A stretch of DNA of 64,000 bases from the NCBI RefSeq assembly GCF_034353875.1, contig NZ_CP133784.1, positions 4,306,501-4,370,500 on the forward strand, given 5' to 3'. The position numbers were made by a program, and so were the translations under genes. The number at the start of each line of letters is the position of its first letter. Position 1 is the first letter of the stretch. The stretch comes from Pseudomonas sp. MH9.2 (GTDB lineage: Bacteria; Pseudomonadota; Gammaproteobacteria; Pseudomonadales; Pseudomonadaceae). Of this stretch, positions 1-8,217 are shown piece by piece. The notes beneath the pieces are model-generated. The model was given only the letters and a program-made list of their open reading frames with translations, did no database searches and had not been told where the DNA came from.

Positions 1-156
1 GTGGGTGACGCGTTACCGGAAAACACCAAAGCATTCTTTGCATTGCTGGGTATCAACATCCAGGGCTGGCCAGACCCGGGTCAATGGCAACCCCGGCCCC
101 GTGCGTCAGCAGATCGGGTCGATGGATGGATTAATGACGGCCCGCAATTGGCCTGA
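1..156 (+). CDS. 3' end of an upstream gene, possibly a truncated acyl-CoA synthetase
   Basis: Frame 1 is open from the window edge to a TGA at 154-156, giving at least 51 residues. The piece ALPENTKAFFALLGINI resembles the segment of long-chain acyl-CoA synthetases that precedes the YGxTE motif (pattern AL.P....FF..LGIN). Such a synthetase gene often heads this type of ABC cluster. However, no YGxTE follows and the frame closes about 30 residues later, whereas an intact synthetase would run on for some 250 residues. It is either a decayed or deleted synthetase or an unrelated protein whose C-terminus looks similar. The missing upstream sequence decides this. It ends 14 bases before the livG-type start. 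Confidence 0.35.
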   Translation: MGDALPENTKAFFALLGINIQGWPDPGQWQPRPRASADRVDGWINDGPQLA

Positions 157-170
157 TCAGGAGCACGACG

Positions 171-962
171 ATGTCTCAGGCTACTCGCGCAGTACTGCGG
201 CCTTTGCTGGAACTGGAACATATTTCCCTGTCGTTCAAGGGTGTTAAAGCCATCACCGATATCAGCTTCGCCGTCGCCCCCGGTGAAATCTGTGCCTTGA
301 TCGGCCCCAATGGTGCCGGCAAGAGTTCGCTGCTCAATGTCATCAATGGTGTTTATCAGGCACAGGAGGGGCGAATCAGTTTCAACGGTGAAGTTCACCG
401 CCGCATGCACCCGCACGCCGCCGCGCAACGAGGCATTGCCCGGACATTTCAGAACATTGCGCTGTTCAAGGGGATGAGTGTTCTCGACAACGTGCTGAGC
501 GGTCGCAATCTCAAACGCCGCAGCACTTGGGTGGAACAAGCACTGCGCTTAGGGCGTGCTGCGGCTGAAGACGACCGCCAGCGTGAAGCCGCCGAGCAAG
601 TGATCGAGTTTCTGCGGATACACGCCTGGCGTGACGCGATCGTTGGCAAGTTGCCTTACGGCTTGCAAAAGCGTGTCGAGCTGGGTCGTGCATTGGCCGC
701 TGAACCCACGCTCCTGCTGTTGGACGAGCCCATGGCCGGGATGAACGCCGAAGAGAAGCAGGAAATGAGTCGCTTCATCGTCGACATCAACCGGGAGTTT
801 GGCACCACCGTGGTTCTGATTGAGCACGATATCGGCGTCGTGATGGGCATCTCGGACCATGTGGTGGTGCTCGACTACGGCAGCAAGATCGGCGATGGCA
901 CCCCTGAGGTGGTACGCCGTGACCCCAAGGTAATCGCCGCGTATCTCGGCACTCGACACTGA
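171..962 (+). CDS. ABC transporter ATP-binding protein, LivG type
   Basis: Cytoplasmic ATPase of a branched-chain-amino-acid-type (HAAT) importer, 263 residues, normal for LivG. Walker A is GPNGAGKSS at residues 45-53, the Q-loop lies in ARTFQNIALF (about 90-99), the signature region reads LPYGLQKRVE (161-170, the usual LivG variant of LSGGQ), Walker B is LLLLDEP (181-187) and the H-loop is in LIEHD. A GGAG precedes the ATG. It starts a five-gene operon with two permeases, a binding protein and a second ATPase. The substrate cannot be read from sequence; an acyl-CoA synthetase neighbour would point to a carboxylic acid rather than an amino acid. Confidence 0.93.
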   Translation: MSQATRAVLRPLLELEHISLSFKGVKAITDISFAVAPGEICALIGPNGAGKSSLLNVINGVYQAQEGRISFNGEVHRRMHPHAAAQRGIARTFQNIALFKGMSVLDNVLSGRNLKRRSTWVEQALRLGRAAAEDDRQREAAEQVIEFLRIHAWRDAIVGKLPYGLQKRVELGRALAAEPTLLLLDEPMAGMNAEEKQEMSRFIVDINREFGTTVVLIEHDIGVVMGISDHVVVLDYGSKIGDGTPEVVRRDPKVIAAYLGTRH

Positions 963-1038
963 CATCCAGGCAAGAGTCGGCCCCTCGAATGACCAGGGGA
1001 GCAGGGCAACGTATGCACCGAACAACAGGTGATTGAGC

Positions 1039-1920
1039 ATGGAATTTTTCTTCGAAGTACTGATCGGGGGGCTGCTGGCAGGGGTGATGTACTCGCTGGT
1101 GGCCATTGGTTTCGTCCTGATCTACAAAGCCTCCGGCGTATTCAATTTCGCCCAGGGAGCCATGGTGCTGTTTGCTGCGCTGACGTTTGTCAGCCTGGTC
1201 GAGCGCGGCATTCCGTTTTGGCTGGCGTTTGTTATCTGCCTGGCGGTGATGGTGGTGCTGGCGCTGTTGGTCGAGCGGATCGTGTTACGGCCTTTGGTCA
1301 ATCGACCGCCGATCATTCTGTTCATGGCCACGCTAGGCCTGTCTTACGTCATTGAGGGTTTCGCCCAGTCGCTCTGGGGCTCTCAAGTGCATGGCCTGGA
1401 GCTGGGCATCAGCGACGAGCCTCTGGAAATCAAAGGCATGCTCCTCTCGCAGTTCGATCTTTTCGCCTCCGCTACCGCCGCCCTTTTGGTGGTGGTGCTC
1501 TCGGTCATGTTCAACAAAACGCGAGTCGGTTTATCGCTGCGTGCAGTCGCTGACGATCCGCTGGCAGCCCTGGCGGTAGGGGTGAAGCTGCCACGTATCT
1601 GGGCATTGGTCTGGTCGGTGGCCGGTTTTGTCGGGCTGGTTGCCGGACTGCTGTGGGGCGCGCGCCTGGGGGTCCAGTTCTCGCTCTCCCTGATCGTTCT
1701 CAAAGCGTTGCCGGTGTTGATCATCGGCGGCTTTTCCTCCATCAGCGGCGCGATCATCGGCGGCCTGATCATTGGTGCGTCGGAGAAGTTGGCAGAAGTG
1801 TATCTGGGCCCCGTTATCGGGGGTGGTCTCGAGAACTGGTTTCCCTATGTGCTGGCCTTGCTGTTCTTGCTGGTGCGCCCAGCCGGACTGTTTGGCGAAC
1901 GTGCCATCGAGCGGGTTTAA
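1039..1920 (+). CDS. ABC transporter permease, LivH type
   Basis: Inner-membrane permease of the HAAT family, 293 residues, with about eight hydrophobic segments. The N-terminus (MEFFFEVLIGGLLAGVMYSL) and the stretch FNFAQGAMVL are typical of LivH. I take ATG 1039 as the start because AGGTGAT lies just upstream; an in-frame TTG six bases earlier is less likely. The gene ends 11 bases before the next permease gene, consistent with one transcript. It pairs with the LivM-type permease to form the translocation channel. Confidence 0.92.
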   Translation: MEFFFEVLIGGLLAGVMYSLVAIGFVLIYKASGVFNFAQGAMVLFAALTFVSLVERGIPFWLAFVICLAVMVVLALLVERIVLRPLVNRPPIILFMATLGLSYVIEGFAQSLWGSQVHGLELGISDEPLEIKGMLLSQFDLFASATAALLVVVLSVMFNKTRVGLSLRAVADDPLAALAVGVKLPRIWALVWSVAGFVGLVAGLLWGARLGVQFSLSLIVLKALPVLIIGGFSSISGAIIGGLIIGASEKLAEVYLGPVIGGGLENWFPYVLALLFLLVRPAGLFGERAIERV

Positions 1921-1931
1921 GGAGAACACAT

Positions 1932-2999
1932 ATGTTCTATAAAGAAGCCGGCCAGTTCAGCACGACCTATGCGGCGGACCGTCGTGTGTTTCGTCTCAGG
2001 CAGGACCGTTATGGGCTGGTCCTGCTATTGGCCTTTGCGTTTATCGGTGTGCCCTTCATCGGCAACGACTATTGGTTCAGTGCCATTCTCATTCCATTTC
2101 TGGTGCTGTCCCTGGCCGGACTGGGTCTCAACCTGTTGACGGGCTATGCCGGCCAATTGTCGCTGGGGTCAGCGGCCTTCATGGCCGTCGGTGCGTTCGC
2201 CACTTACAATTTTGAACTGCGCGTATCGGGTCTGCCGCTGCTGGTCAGCATCGCGCTGGGCGGTGTAGCCGCCGCACTGGTCGCGGTCGTGTTTGGATTG
2301 CCCAGTTTGCGGATCAAAGGTTTTTACCTGCTGGTGTCGACCCTGGCCGCACAGTTTTTTGTGGAATGGGTGCTGACCAAGTTCGATTGGCTCTCCAATA
2401 ACAACGCGTCCGGGGTCATCACTGCGCCGCCGCTGAACCTCCTGGGTATCGATTTCAGTACGCCGGTCGGCCGTTATCTGCTGACTCTGGGCATCGTGGT
2501 CGCGATGTTCTGGCTGGGTAAAAACCTGGCGCGCAGTGAGCTGGGGCGCAACTGGATGGCGGTGCGGGACATGGACACTGCCGCAGCAGTGATCGGTATT
2601 CCCATCCTCAAGAGCAAATTGCTGGCCTTTGCCATCAGCGGGTTTTTCCTCGGCATCGCCGGTTCGCTGTGGGCGTTTACGTACCTGGGAACGGTCGAGC
2701 CCCACGGCTTTGATCTGAACCGGTCGTTCCAGATTTTGTTCATCATCATTATCGGCGGACTGGGCAGCATTCTCGGAAACCTGCTGGGTGCTGCTTTTAT
2801 CGTCTTGTTCCCGGTGCTGCTCTCCAACCTTGTCAGCTTGCTCCCGGTAGGCCTGATCGATTCCGGGCAGCTGGAAAATGCTCAGAAAATGATTTTTGGC
2901 GCATTGATTATCGTCTTTCTGATCAAAGAACCCGAGGGCCTGGCGCGCCTCTGGCAACGATTTCGCGAGCGCGCACGGCTCTGGCCGCTGCGCTACTGA
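1932..2999 (+). CDS. ABC transporter permease, LivM type
   Basis: Second membrane subunit of the importer, 355 residues with about nine to ten transmembrane segments. The conserved LivM stretch GLGLNLLTGYAGQLSLGSAA lies near residue 65, and the EAA-like loop near the C-terminus contains GGLGSILGN. The start at ATG 1932 follows GGAGAACACAT. The reading frame stays open upstream through the end of the LivH gene, but that extension has no support. The C-terminal tail is basic and cytoplasmic. It is followed by an 80-base gap and the binding-protein gene. Confidence 0.92.
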   Translation: MFYKEAGQFSTTYAADRRVFRLRQDRYGLVLLLAFAFIGVPFIGNDYWFSAILIPFLVLSLAGLGLNLLTGYAGQLSLGSAAFMAVGAFATYNFELRVSGLPLLVSIALGGVAAALVAVVFGLPSLRIKGFYLLVSTLAAQFFVEWVLTKFDWLSNNNASGVITAPPLNLLGIDFSTPVGRYLLTLGIVVAMFWLGKNLARSELGRNWMAVRDMDTAAAVIGIPILKSKLLAFAISGFFLGIAGSLWAFTYLGTVEPHGFDLNRSFQILFIIIIGGLGSILGNLLGAAFIVLFPVLLSNLVSLLPVGLIDSGQLENAQKMIFGALIIVFLIKEPEGLARLWQRFRERARLWPLRY

Positions 3000-3079
3000 G
3001 TGAACCCCCGCGTGACCGGACGCTCGTCCATTCCAACCCTTTAAACACTGATCGCCCTGATTCGATAAGGATAATTCCG

Positions 3080-4405
3080 ATGCTAAAACGCACCTTTGTC
3101 AGAAGCCTCGCTTTGGCGCTGAGCCTGACCGCTACAGCCTTGACTGCGCATGCCGACAACGAGCAGTACTTCCCCCTGCAGAGCTATCGGGTTGGTCCCT
3201 ACGCAGCCGGCGGTACCGGCTTTTTTGGTGGGTTTATCGACTACATGCAGTACGTCAATGCCAACGGTGGCGTGAACGGGGTCAAGCTGACCTGGAGCGA
3301 GTGCGAGACCGAGTACGTGGTAGAGAAGGGCGTTGAGTGCTACGAGCGTCTGAAAAAAGGACTTAACGGCGCGCCTGCTGCTGCCACCAACCCACTGTCG
3401 GTGGGGATCGCCTATGCGACGCTGGAGCGCTCGACCGCAGACAAGTTGCCGTTGATTACCATCAACCACGGCCGGACCGACTCCACTGACGGCAGTGTCT
3501 TCCCCTACGTATTTCCGCTGCAACTGAACCCCTATTCAGAAGTGTCAGCCATCATCAACTACATCGGCCAGCAAGCCGGCGGGCTGGACAAACTCAAGGG
3601 CAAGAAGATTGTCACCCTCTACCATGGCTCGCCGTACGGTAAGGAAACCAATGAGGTGTTGCAGACCCTGGCCGATAAATATGGCTTCGAGCTGACCCTG
3701 GCTGAAGTCCCGCACCCAGGCAACGAGCAGCAGTCACAGTGGCTGAACATTCGTCGGGCCAAGCCTGACTGGGTGATCCTGCGTGGCTGGGGGGTGATGA
3801 ACCCGGTCGCATTGAAAACCGCACAGAAGGTCGGTTACCCGGCAGACCACATCATCGGCAACATCTGGAGTAACTCTGAAGAGGATGCCGCCCCGGCAGG
3901 CGCTGCAGCCAAAGGCTTTATTTCCATCACCACTCACCCTTCAGGCACCGACTTTCCTGTGCTGCAAGGCATCAAGAAGTCAGTACTGGATGCGGGTAAG
4001 GGCAACCTGGAAGATCCAAAACGGTTTGGCACGGTGTACTACAACCTCGGTGTGGTAAACGGCATTCTCAACGTTGAAGCGGTGCGGATCGCTCAGGAGA
4101 AATTTGGCAAAAAACCACTGACGGGTGAACAGGTCCGCTGGGGTTTCGAGCACCTGAACATCGACGAAGCACGACTCAAGGCGCTGGGTGCCGAGGGCCT
4201 GGTACAGCCGTTGAAACTGTCCTGCTCGGATCATGAGGGCGGCGGTGCCGTGCGCTTTCAGCAATGGGACGGTCAGAAATGGAACCTGATCAGTGATTGG
4301 GTGCAGGCCGACCGTGCGTTGTTGCGGCCGATCATCGAAGCCTCTTCGCATAAGTACGCGCAAGAAAAAGGCATTGCGCCACGCGATTGCAGCAAGGAGT
4401 CTTAA
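3080..4405 (+). CDS. ABC transporter substrate-binding protein, branched-chain amino acid type
   Basis: Periplasmic binding protein of 441 residues. The N-terminus (MLKRTFVRSLALALSLTATA) is a signal peptide with probable cleavage after AHA at residue 25. The mature part is a type 1 periplasmic binding fold of the LivK class: YAAGGTGFFGGFIDYMQYVN near the start, then a ligand region with ITINHGRTDSTDGSVFPY. At about 415 mature residues it is longer than classical LivK and fits the subgroup usually linked to acyl-CoA synthetase genes. It lies between the permease and second ATPase genes. The ligand is unknown; small organic acids are as plausible as amino acids. Confidence 0.9.
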   Translation: MLKRTFVRSLALALSLTATALTAHADNEQYFPLQSYRVGPYAAGGTGFFGGFIDYMQYVNANGGVNGVKLTWSECETEYVVEKGVECYERLKKGLNGAPAAATNPLSVGIAYATLERSTADKLPLITINHGRTDSTDGSVFPYVFPLQLNPYSEVSAIINYIGQQAGGLDKLKGKKIVTLYHGSPYGKETNEVLQTLADKYGFELTLAEVPHPGNEQQSQWLNIRRAKPDWVILRGWGVMNPVALKTAQKVGYPADHIIGNIWSNSEEDAAPAGAAAKGFISITTHPSGTDFPVLQGIKKSVLDAGKGNLEDPKRFGTVYYNLGVVNGILNVEAVRIAQEKFGKKPLTGEQVRWGFEHLNIDEARLKALGAEGLVQPLKLSCSDHEGGGAVRFQQWDGQKWNLISDWVQADRALLRPIIEASSHKYAQEKGIAPRDCSKES

Positions 4406-4464
4406 GCCGTCTATGGCCGAAGAGGGCTGCATGCGCTTCGGCCTCGTCACCTCTGGAGAGCGTC

Positions 4465-5229
4465 ATGGCTGATACACCTATCCTGCAAATCGACAACATT
4501 GAAGTCCTGTACGAAAAAGCGATTCTTGCCGTTCGGGGCGTATCGCTGAAGGTGCCCGAAGGTGCCGTCGTGGTCTTGCTCGGTGCCAATGGCGCGGGCA
4601 AGAGCACAACCCTCAAAGCTGCTTCCAACTTGATCAGTGCCGAGCGTGGGGAGGTGGTTAAAGGGCAGATTCTCTATCGCGGACAGAACATCACCCGCAG
4701 CTCGACCAGCCATTTGGTGGCCAATGGTCTGGCGCAAGTGCTTGAAGGCAGGCACTGCTTCGCGCACCTGACCGTGGAAGAGAATCTACTGATTGGGGCG
4801 TTTGTGCGCAAACCGTCGCGGCAGGCATTGAAGGCCAGTCTTGAGCGCATTTACGCCTACTTCCCACGGCTCAAGGAACGGCGCAAAAGTCTGACGGGCT
4901 ACACCTCAGGTGGTGAGCAGCAAATGGTCGCCATCGGTCGTGCGCTGATGGCTGAGCCACGCCTAGTGTTACTGGATGAGCCTTCGATGGGGCTGGCGCC
5001 ACAGATTGTCGAAGAGATTTTCGAGATCGTCGATCAGCTCAATCGTCACGACGGCGTGAGCTTTCTGATCGCCGAACAGAATATCAACGTCGCTTTACGT
5101 TATGCCCAATACGCCTACGTACTGGAAAGTGGCCACGTGGTGAGTGAGGGACCGGCGCACCTCCTGGCCCAGCGTGAAGATATTCATGATTTTTATCTGG
5201 GCGGAAGGGGCGCTGCCGTTAATGGCTAG
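4465..5229 (+). CDS. ABC transporter ATP-binding protein, LivF type
   Basis: Second ATPase of the importer, 254 residues. Walker A is GANGAGKST (residues 40-48), the signature is YTSGGEQQM and Walker B is LVLLDEPSMGLAP, all in the expected order and the typical LivF form. The start at ATG 4465 is preceded by CTGGAGAG. An in-frame ATG 78 bases upstream lies inside the spacer after the binding-protein gene and gives an arginine- and alanine-rich extension not seen in LivF. It completes the five-gene transporter operon that begins at 171. Confidence 0.92.
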   Translation: MADTPILQIDNIEVLYEKAILAVRGVSLKVPEGAVVVLLGANGAGKSTTLKAASNLISAERGEVVKGQILYRGQNITRSSTSHLVANGLAQVLEGRHCFAHLTVEENLLIGAFVRKPSRQALKASLERIYAYFPRLKERRKSLTGYTSGGEQQMVAIGRALMAEPRLVLLDEPSMGLAPQIVEEIFEIVDQLNRHDGVSFLIAEQNINVALRYAQYAYVLESGHVVSEGPAHLLAQREDIHDFYLGGRGAAVNG

Positions 5230-5388
5230 AGATGCCTGACCGTGGGCGGCGAACACCTGAACGCCACGGCGCAAAGGATTGTGCGGGTACTCGATCACCC
5301 AACTGTACCTTTTGCACGGTTGGACGAAGGCGTAATGTGGCCAGCACTCAATAGTGCTCATTGCTCACATGCTCGATACGGAGGCCCC

Positions 5389-6018
5389 ATGTACTGGACG
5401 GAATTTCTGACTGTTGCCCTGATACACCTGCTCGCTGTCGCCAGTCCCGGCCCGGACTTCGCCGTGGTCGTGCGCGAAAGCGTGACCCACGGCCGCAAGG
5501 CAGGCACCTGGACCGCCATGGGCGTCGGCACCGCGATCTTCGTGCATGTGGGTTATTCGTTACTGGGCATCGGTCTGATCGTGTCGCAGTCGATCGTATT
5601 GTTCAACGCCCTCAAATGGGCGGCGGCCGCGTATTTGCTGTACATCGGCATCAAGGCCCTGCGCGCCAAACCGGCCAGCGCCACCGATGCACCCGTCAAT
5701 CTGCCCGTGGGCGAACGTACCGCACGCGGTGCCTTTACCAGCGGTTTCGTTACCAATGGACTCAACCCCAAGGCGACATTGTTTTTCCTGTCGTTGTTCA
5801 CCGTGGTCATCAACCCGCACACCCCGATGATGGTCCAAGCCGGTTATGGCGTGTACCTGGCCGTCGCGACGGGCGTCTGGTTCTGTCTGGTGGCGCGGTT
5901 GTTCAGCCAGGAGCGCGTACGTGCAGGGTTTGCACGGATGGGGCACTGGTTCGATCGGGCAATGGGCGCGGTGTTGGTTGCGCTGGGTGTGAAACTGGCC
6001 TTTACCTCGATTAATTGA
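5389..6018 (+). CDS. LysE family amino-acid exporter
   Basis: RhtB/LysE-type inner-membrane exporter, 209 residues with about six hydrophobic segments. The hallmark early stretch ASPGPDFAVVVRESVTHGRK follows the first membrane segment (about residues 16-35), and GFVTNGLNPKATLFFLSLF is the second family signature. The start is ATG 5389 after GATACGGAGGCCCC. Members export amino acids or related metabolites by proton exchange; the substrate is not predictable. It stands alone between the ABC operon and the acyl-CoA ligase gene. Confidence 0.9.
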   Translation: MYWTEFLTVALIHLLAVASPGPDFAVVVRESVTHGRKAGTWTAMGVGTAIFVHVGYSLLGIGLIVSQSIVLFNALKWAAAAYLLYIGIKALRAKPASATDAPVNLPVGERTARGAFTSGFVTNGLNPKATLFFLSLFTVVINPHTPMMVQAGYGVYLAVATGVWFCLVARLFSQERVRAGFARMGHWFDRAMGAVLVALGVKLAFTSIN

Positions 6019-6201
6019 ATTTAGCGTTGTTTGCGCCTGGGTACCCCCTGAAAATCCCTCGATACGGATCGCTGCTTGATGGCGCAACGCCTGCATTCCC
6101 GCCCGCCCGCAAATCATCCCTTTGGCTGATTTGGCTGGCTGGCAAGGTCTCTAAAGTGCATATTTTTAAGCCAAGAATGTGCATTCAGAAAAGGGACTCC
6201 T

Positions 6202-7884
6202 ATGTTGCAGACTCGCATCATTCCGCCAGCTGATGGCGCCTACCAGTACCCTCTTTTGATCAAGCGGCTATTGATGTCGGGTAGCCGTTACGAAAAAACT
6301 CGCGAGATCGTCTACCGGGACAAACTGCGTTACAGCTATCCGACCCTCAATGAGCGCATTGCCCGTCTGGCTAACGTCTTGACCGCTGCGGGGGTCAAGG
6401 CCGGGGATACCGTGGCGGTGATGGACTGGGACAGCCATCGTTATCTGGAGTGCATGTTCGCGGTGCCGATGATTGGCGCAGTGATCCACACCATCAATGT
6501 GCGCCTGTCACCGGACCAGATTCTCTACACCATGAACCACGCCGAAGATAAGTTCGTGCTGGTCAACAGCGAGTTCGTGGGGCTCTATCAGGCCATTGCC
6601 GGGCAACTGACCACGGTCGAGAACACTATTCTGCTGACCGATGCCCCGGAAAAGACCGCCGATCTGCCCAATCTGATCGGCGAGTACGAGGACCTGCTGG
6701 CGGCTGCGAGTACTCAGTATGAGTTCGAGGACTTCGACGAAAACTCGGTCGCCACGACTTTCTACACCACCGGTACCACGGGTAACCCCAAGGGTGTGTA
6801 TTTCACTCACCGGCAATTGGTGCTGCACACCATGGGGGTGGCGACGATCATGGGCTGTATCGACAGCGTGCGGCTGCTCGGCACCAATGACGTGTACATG
6901 CCGATCACCCCGATGTTCCATGTGCATGCCTGGGGCGTACCTTATGCCGCGACCATGCTCGGGCTCAAGCAGGTCTATCCCGGTCGTTACGACCCGGAAT
7001 TGCTGGTTGAGCTATGGCGCAAGGAGAAGGTTACGTTCTCCCATTGTGTACCGACCATCCTGCAGATGGTGCTCAACGCCAAAGCAGCTCAGGGCACGGA
7101 CTTCTCCGGTTGGAAGATCATCATCGGCGGCAGTTCACTCAACCGTACGACCTATGACGCGGCCAAGGCCAAGGGTATTCAGTTGACGGCTGCTTACGGT
7201 ATGTCTGAAACCTGCCCGCTGATCTCCGTCGCACATTTGAATGACGAAATGCTGGCCGGCAGTGACGACGAACGCATCACCTATCGGATCAAAGCCGGCG
7301 TGCCCGGGGTGCTGGTGGATGCGGCGATCATCGACCTGGACGGAAACTTCCTGCCGGCGGATGGCGAGTCTCAGGGCGAACTGGTGCTGCGTGCGCCCTG
7401 GCTGACGGAGGGCTATTACCGCGAGCCGGAAAAAGGCGCCGAGCTGTGGGCGGGCGGCTGGCTGCACACTGGGGATGTCGCGACGCTGGACAGCATGGGC
7501 GTGATCGATATTCGGGACCGGATCAAGGACGTGATCAAGACGGGCGGCGAATGGGTGTCCTCGCTGGCACTCGAAGATTTGATCAGCCGTCATCCAGCGG
7601 TACGTGAAGTAGCAGTCGTCGGTATCGTAGATCCGCAATGGGGTGAACGGCCTTTCGCGTTATTGGTGATACGCGAAGAGCACAACATCGGCGCCAAAGA
7701 GCTGAAGGAACATTTGAAGCCGTTTGTCGAACTTGGGCACATTAATAAGTGGGCGATTCCAAGCCAGATTGCCCTTGTTACTGAAATTCCCAAGACCAGT
7801 GTCGGCAAGCTCGACAAGAAACGTATCCGCCTGGATATCATCGAGTGGCAGAAGACCAACAGCACCTTCCTCTCGACACTCTGA
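6202..7884 (+). CDS. Medium-/long-chain fatty acid--CoA ligase (AlkK-like)
   Basis: ANL-superfamily adenylate-forming enzyme of 560 residues. It activates fatty acids to acyl-CoA with ATP. The P-loop is FYTTGTTGNPKGVYF (about residues 187-201), the A5-type motif is YGMSETCP, then LHTGD, and the C-terminal catalytic lysine lies in PKTSVGKLDKK. The AMP-binding domain spans about 20-430 and the mobile C-terminal domain 440-545. The start has a clear AAGGGA. It is close to the P. putida ligase that sits beside DUF1302 and DUF1329 genes, and the same order is found here, which suggests a shared role in using fatty acids or their esters. Confidence 0.93.
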   Translation: MLQTRIIPPADGAYQYPLLIKRLLMSGSRYEKTREIVYRDKLRYSYPTLNERIARLANVLTAAGVKAGDTVAVMDWDSHRYLECMFAVPMIGAVIHTINVRLSPDQILYTMNHAEDKFVLVNSEFVGLYQAIAGQLTTVENTILLTDAPEKTADLPNLIGEYEDLLAAASTQYEFEDFDENSVATTFYTTGTTGNPKGVYFTHRQLVLHTMGVATIMGCIDSVRLLGTNDVYMPITPMFHVHAWGVPYAATMLGLKQVYPGRYDPELLVELWRKEKVTFSHCVPTILQMVLNAKAAQGTDFSGWKIIIGGSSLNRTTYDAAKAKGIQLTAAYGMSETCPLISVAHLNDEMLAGSDDERITYRIKAGVPGVLVDAAIIDLDGNFLPADGESQGELVLRAPWLTEGYYREPEKGAELWAGGWLHTGDVATLDSMGVIDIRDRIKDVIKTGGEWVSSLALEDLISRHPAVREVAVVGIVDPQWGERPFALLVIREEHNIGAKELKEHLKPFVELGHINKWAIPSQIALVTEIPKTSVGKLDKKRIRLDIIEWQKTNSTFLSTL

Positions 7885-8217
7885 GTGCCTTTTGCCGTGC
7901 TCGCTGAGCGCGGCAAGCCCCCAAGCAAGCGCTTGTCTTGCCAAATCCTGAAATTACGCCATTCTCCCGGTGCCAGCTGTGACTGGTCGGTCGAAATAGC
8001 CGTGCCAGAGGGTTTGCCGCTGTAAATCACACTTTAGAGGGATCAAGTGCCCGTACCTGCTGGCTATAGTCGGTACAGGGTCTTAGTAAGAGCGGCTATA
8101 ACGCCCCCTCGTATCGCAGCCTTCCAGGCTGCCCGATGGCGTTAACACTCAAGAGCACTTGAGCCGGTCCCGGAAAAGCCCACTGCCATAACAATAAAAG
8201 CACATGGAGTAGCGTCG
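7885..8217 (+). other. Intergenic region upstream of the first DUF1302 gene
   Basis: No credible gene in 333 bases. It begins with a GC-rich hairpin just after the ligase stop (7892-7916). Near 8050-8076 there is an interrupted inverted repeat, GTACC (8053-8057) and GGTAC (8072-8076), surrounding a TATAGT (8065-8070) that could be a -10 box. The placement fits an operator at the promoter of the DUF1302-DUF1329 operon, perhaps for the LuxR-type regulator encoded after it. No convincing -35 box was seen. The last 30 bases hold a TGGAGT ribosome-binding site. Confidence 0.4.
7892..7916 (+). terminator. Hairpin after the acyl-CoA ligase gene
   Basis: Arms TTGCCGTGCTC (7892-7902) and GAGCGCGGCAA (7906-7916) form an 11-bp stem with one wobble pair and a three-base loop, 7 bases past the ligase stop codon. 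There is no T-run after it, so termination efficiency is uncertain. Confidence 0.45.

Noticed and set aside
4387-4464. Upstream extension of the LivF-type ATPase
   Set aside because: The 26 extra residues are absent from the family and the ATG at 4465 has its own ribosome site.
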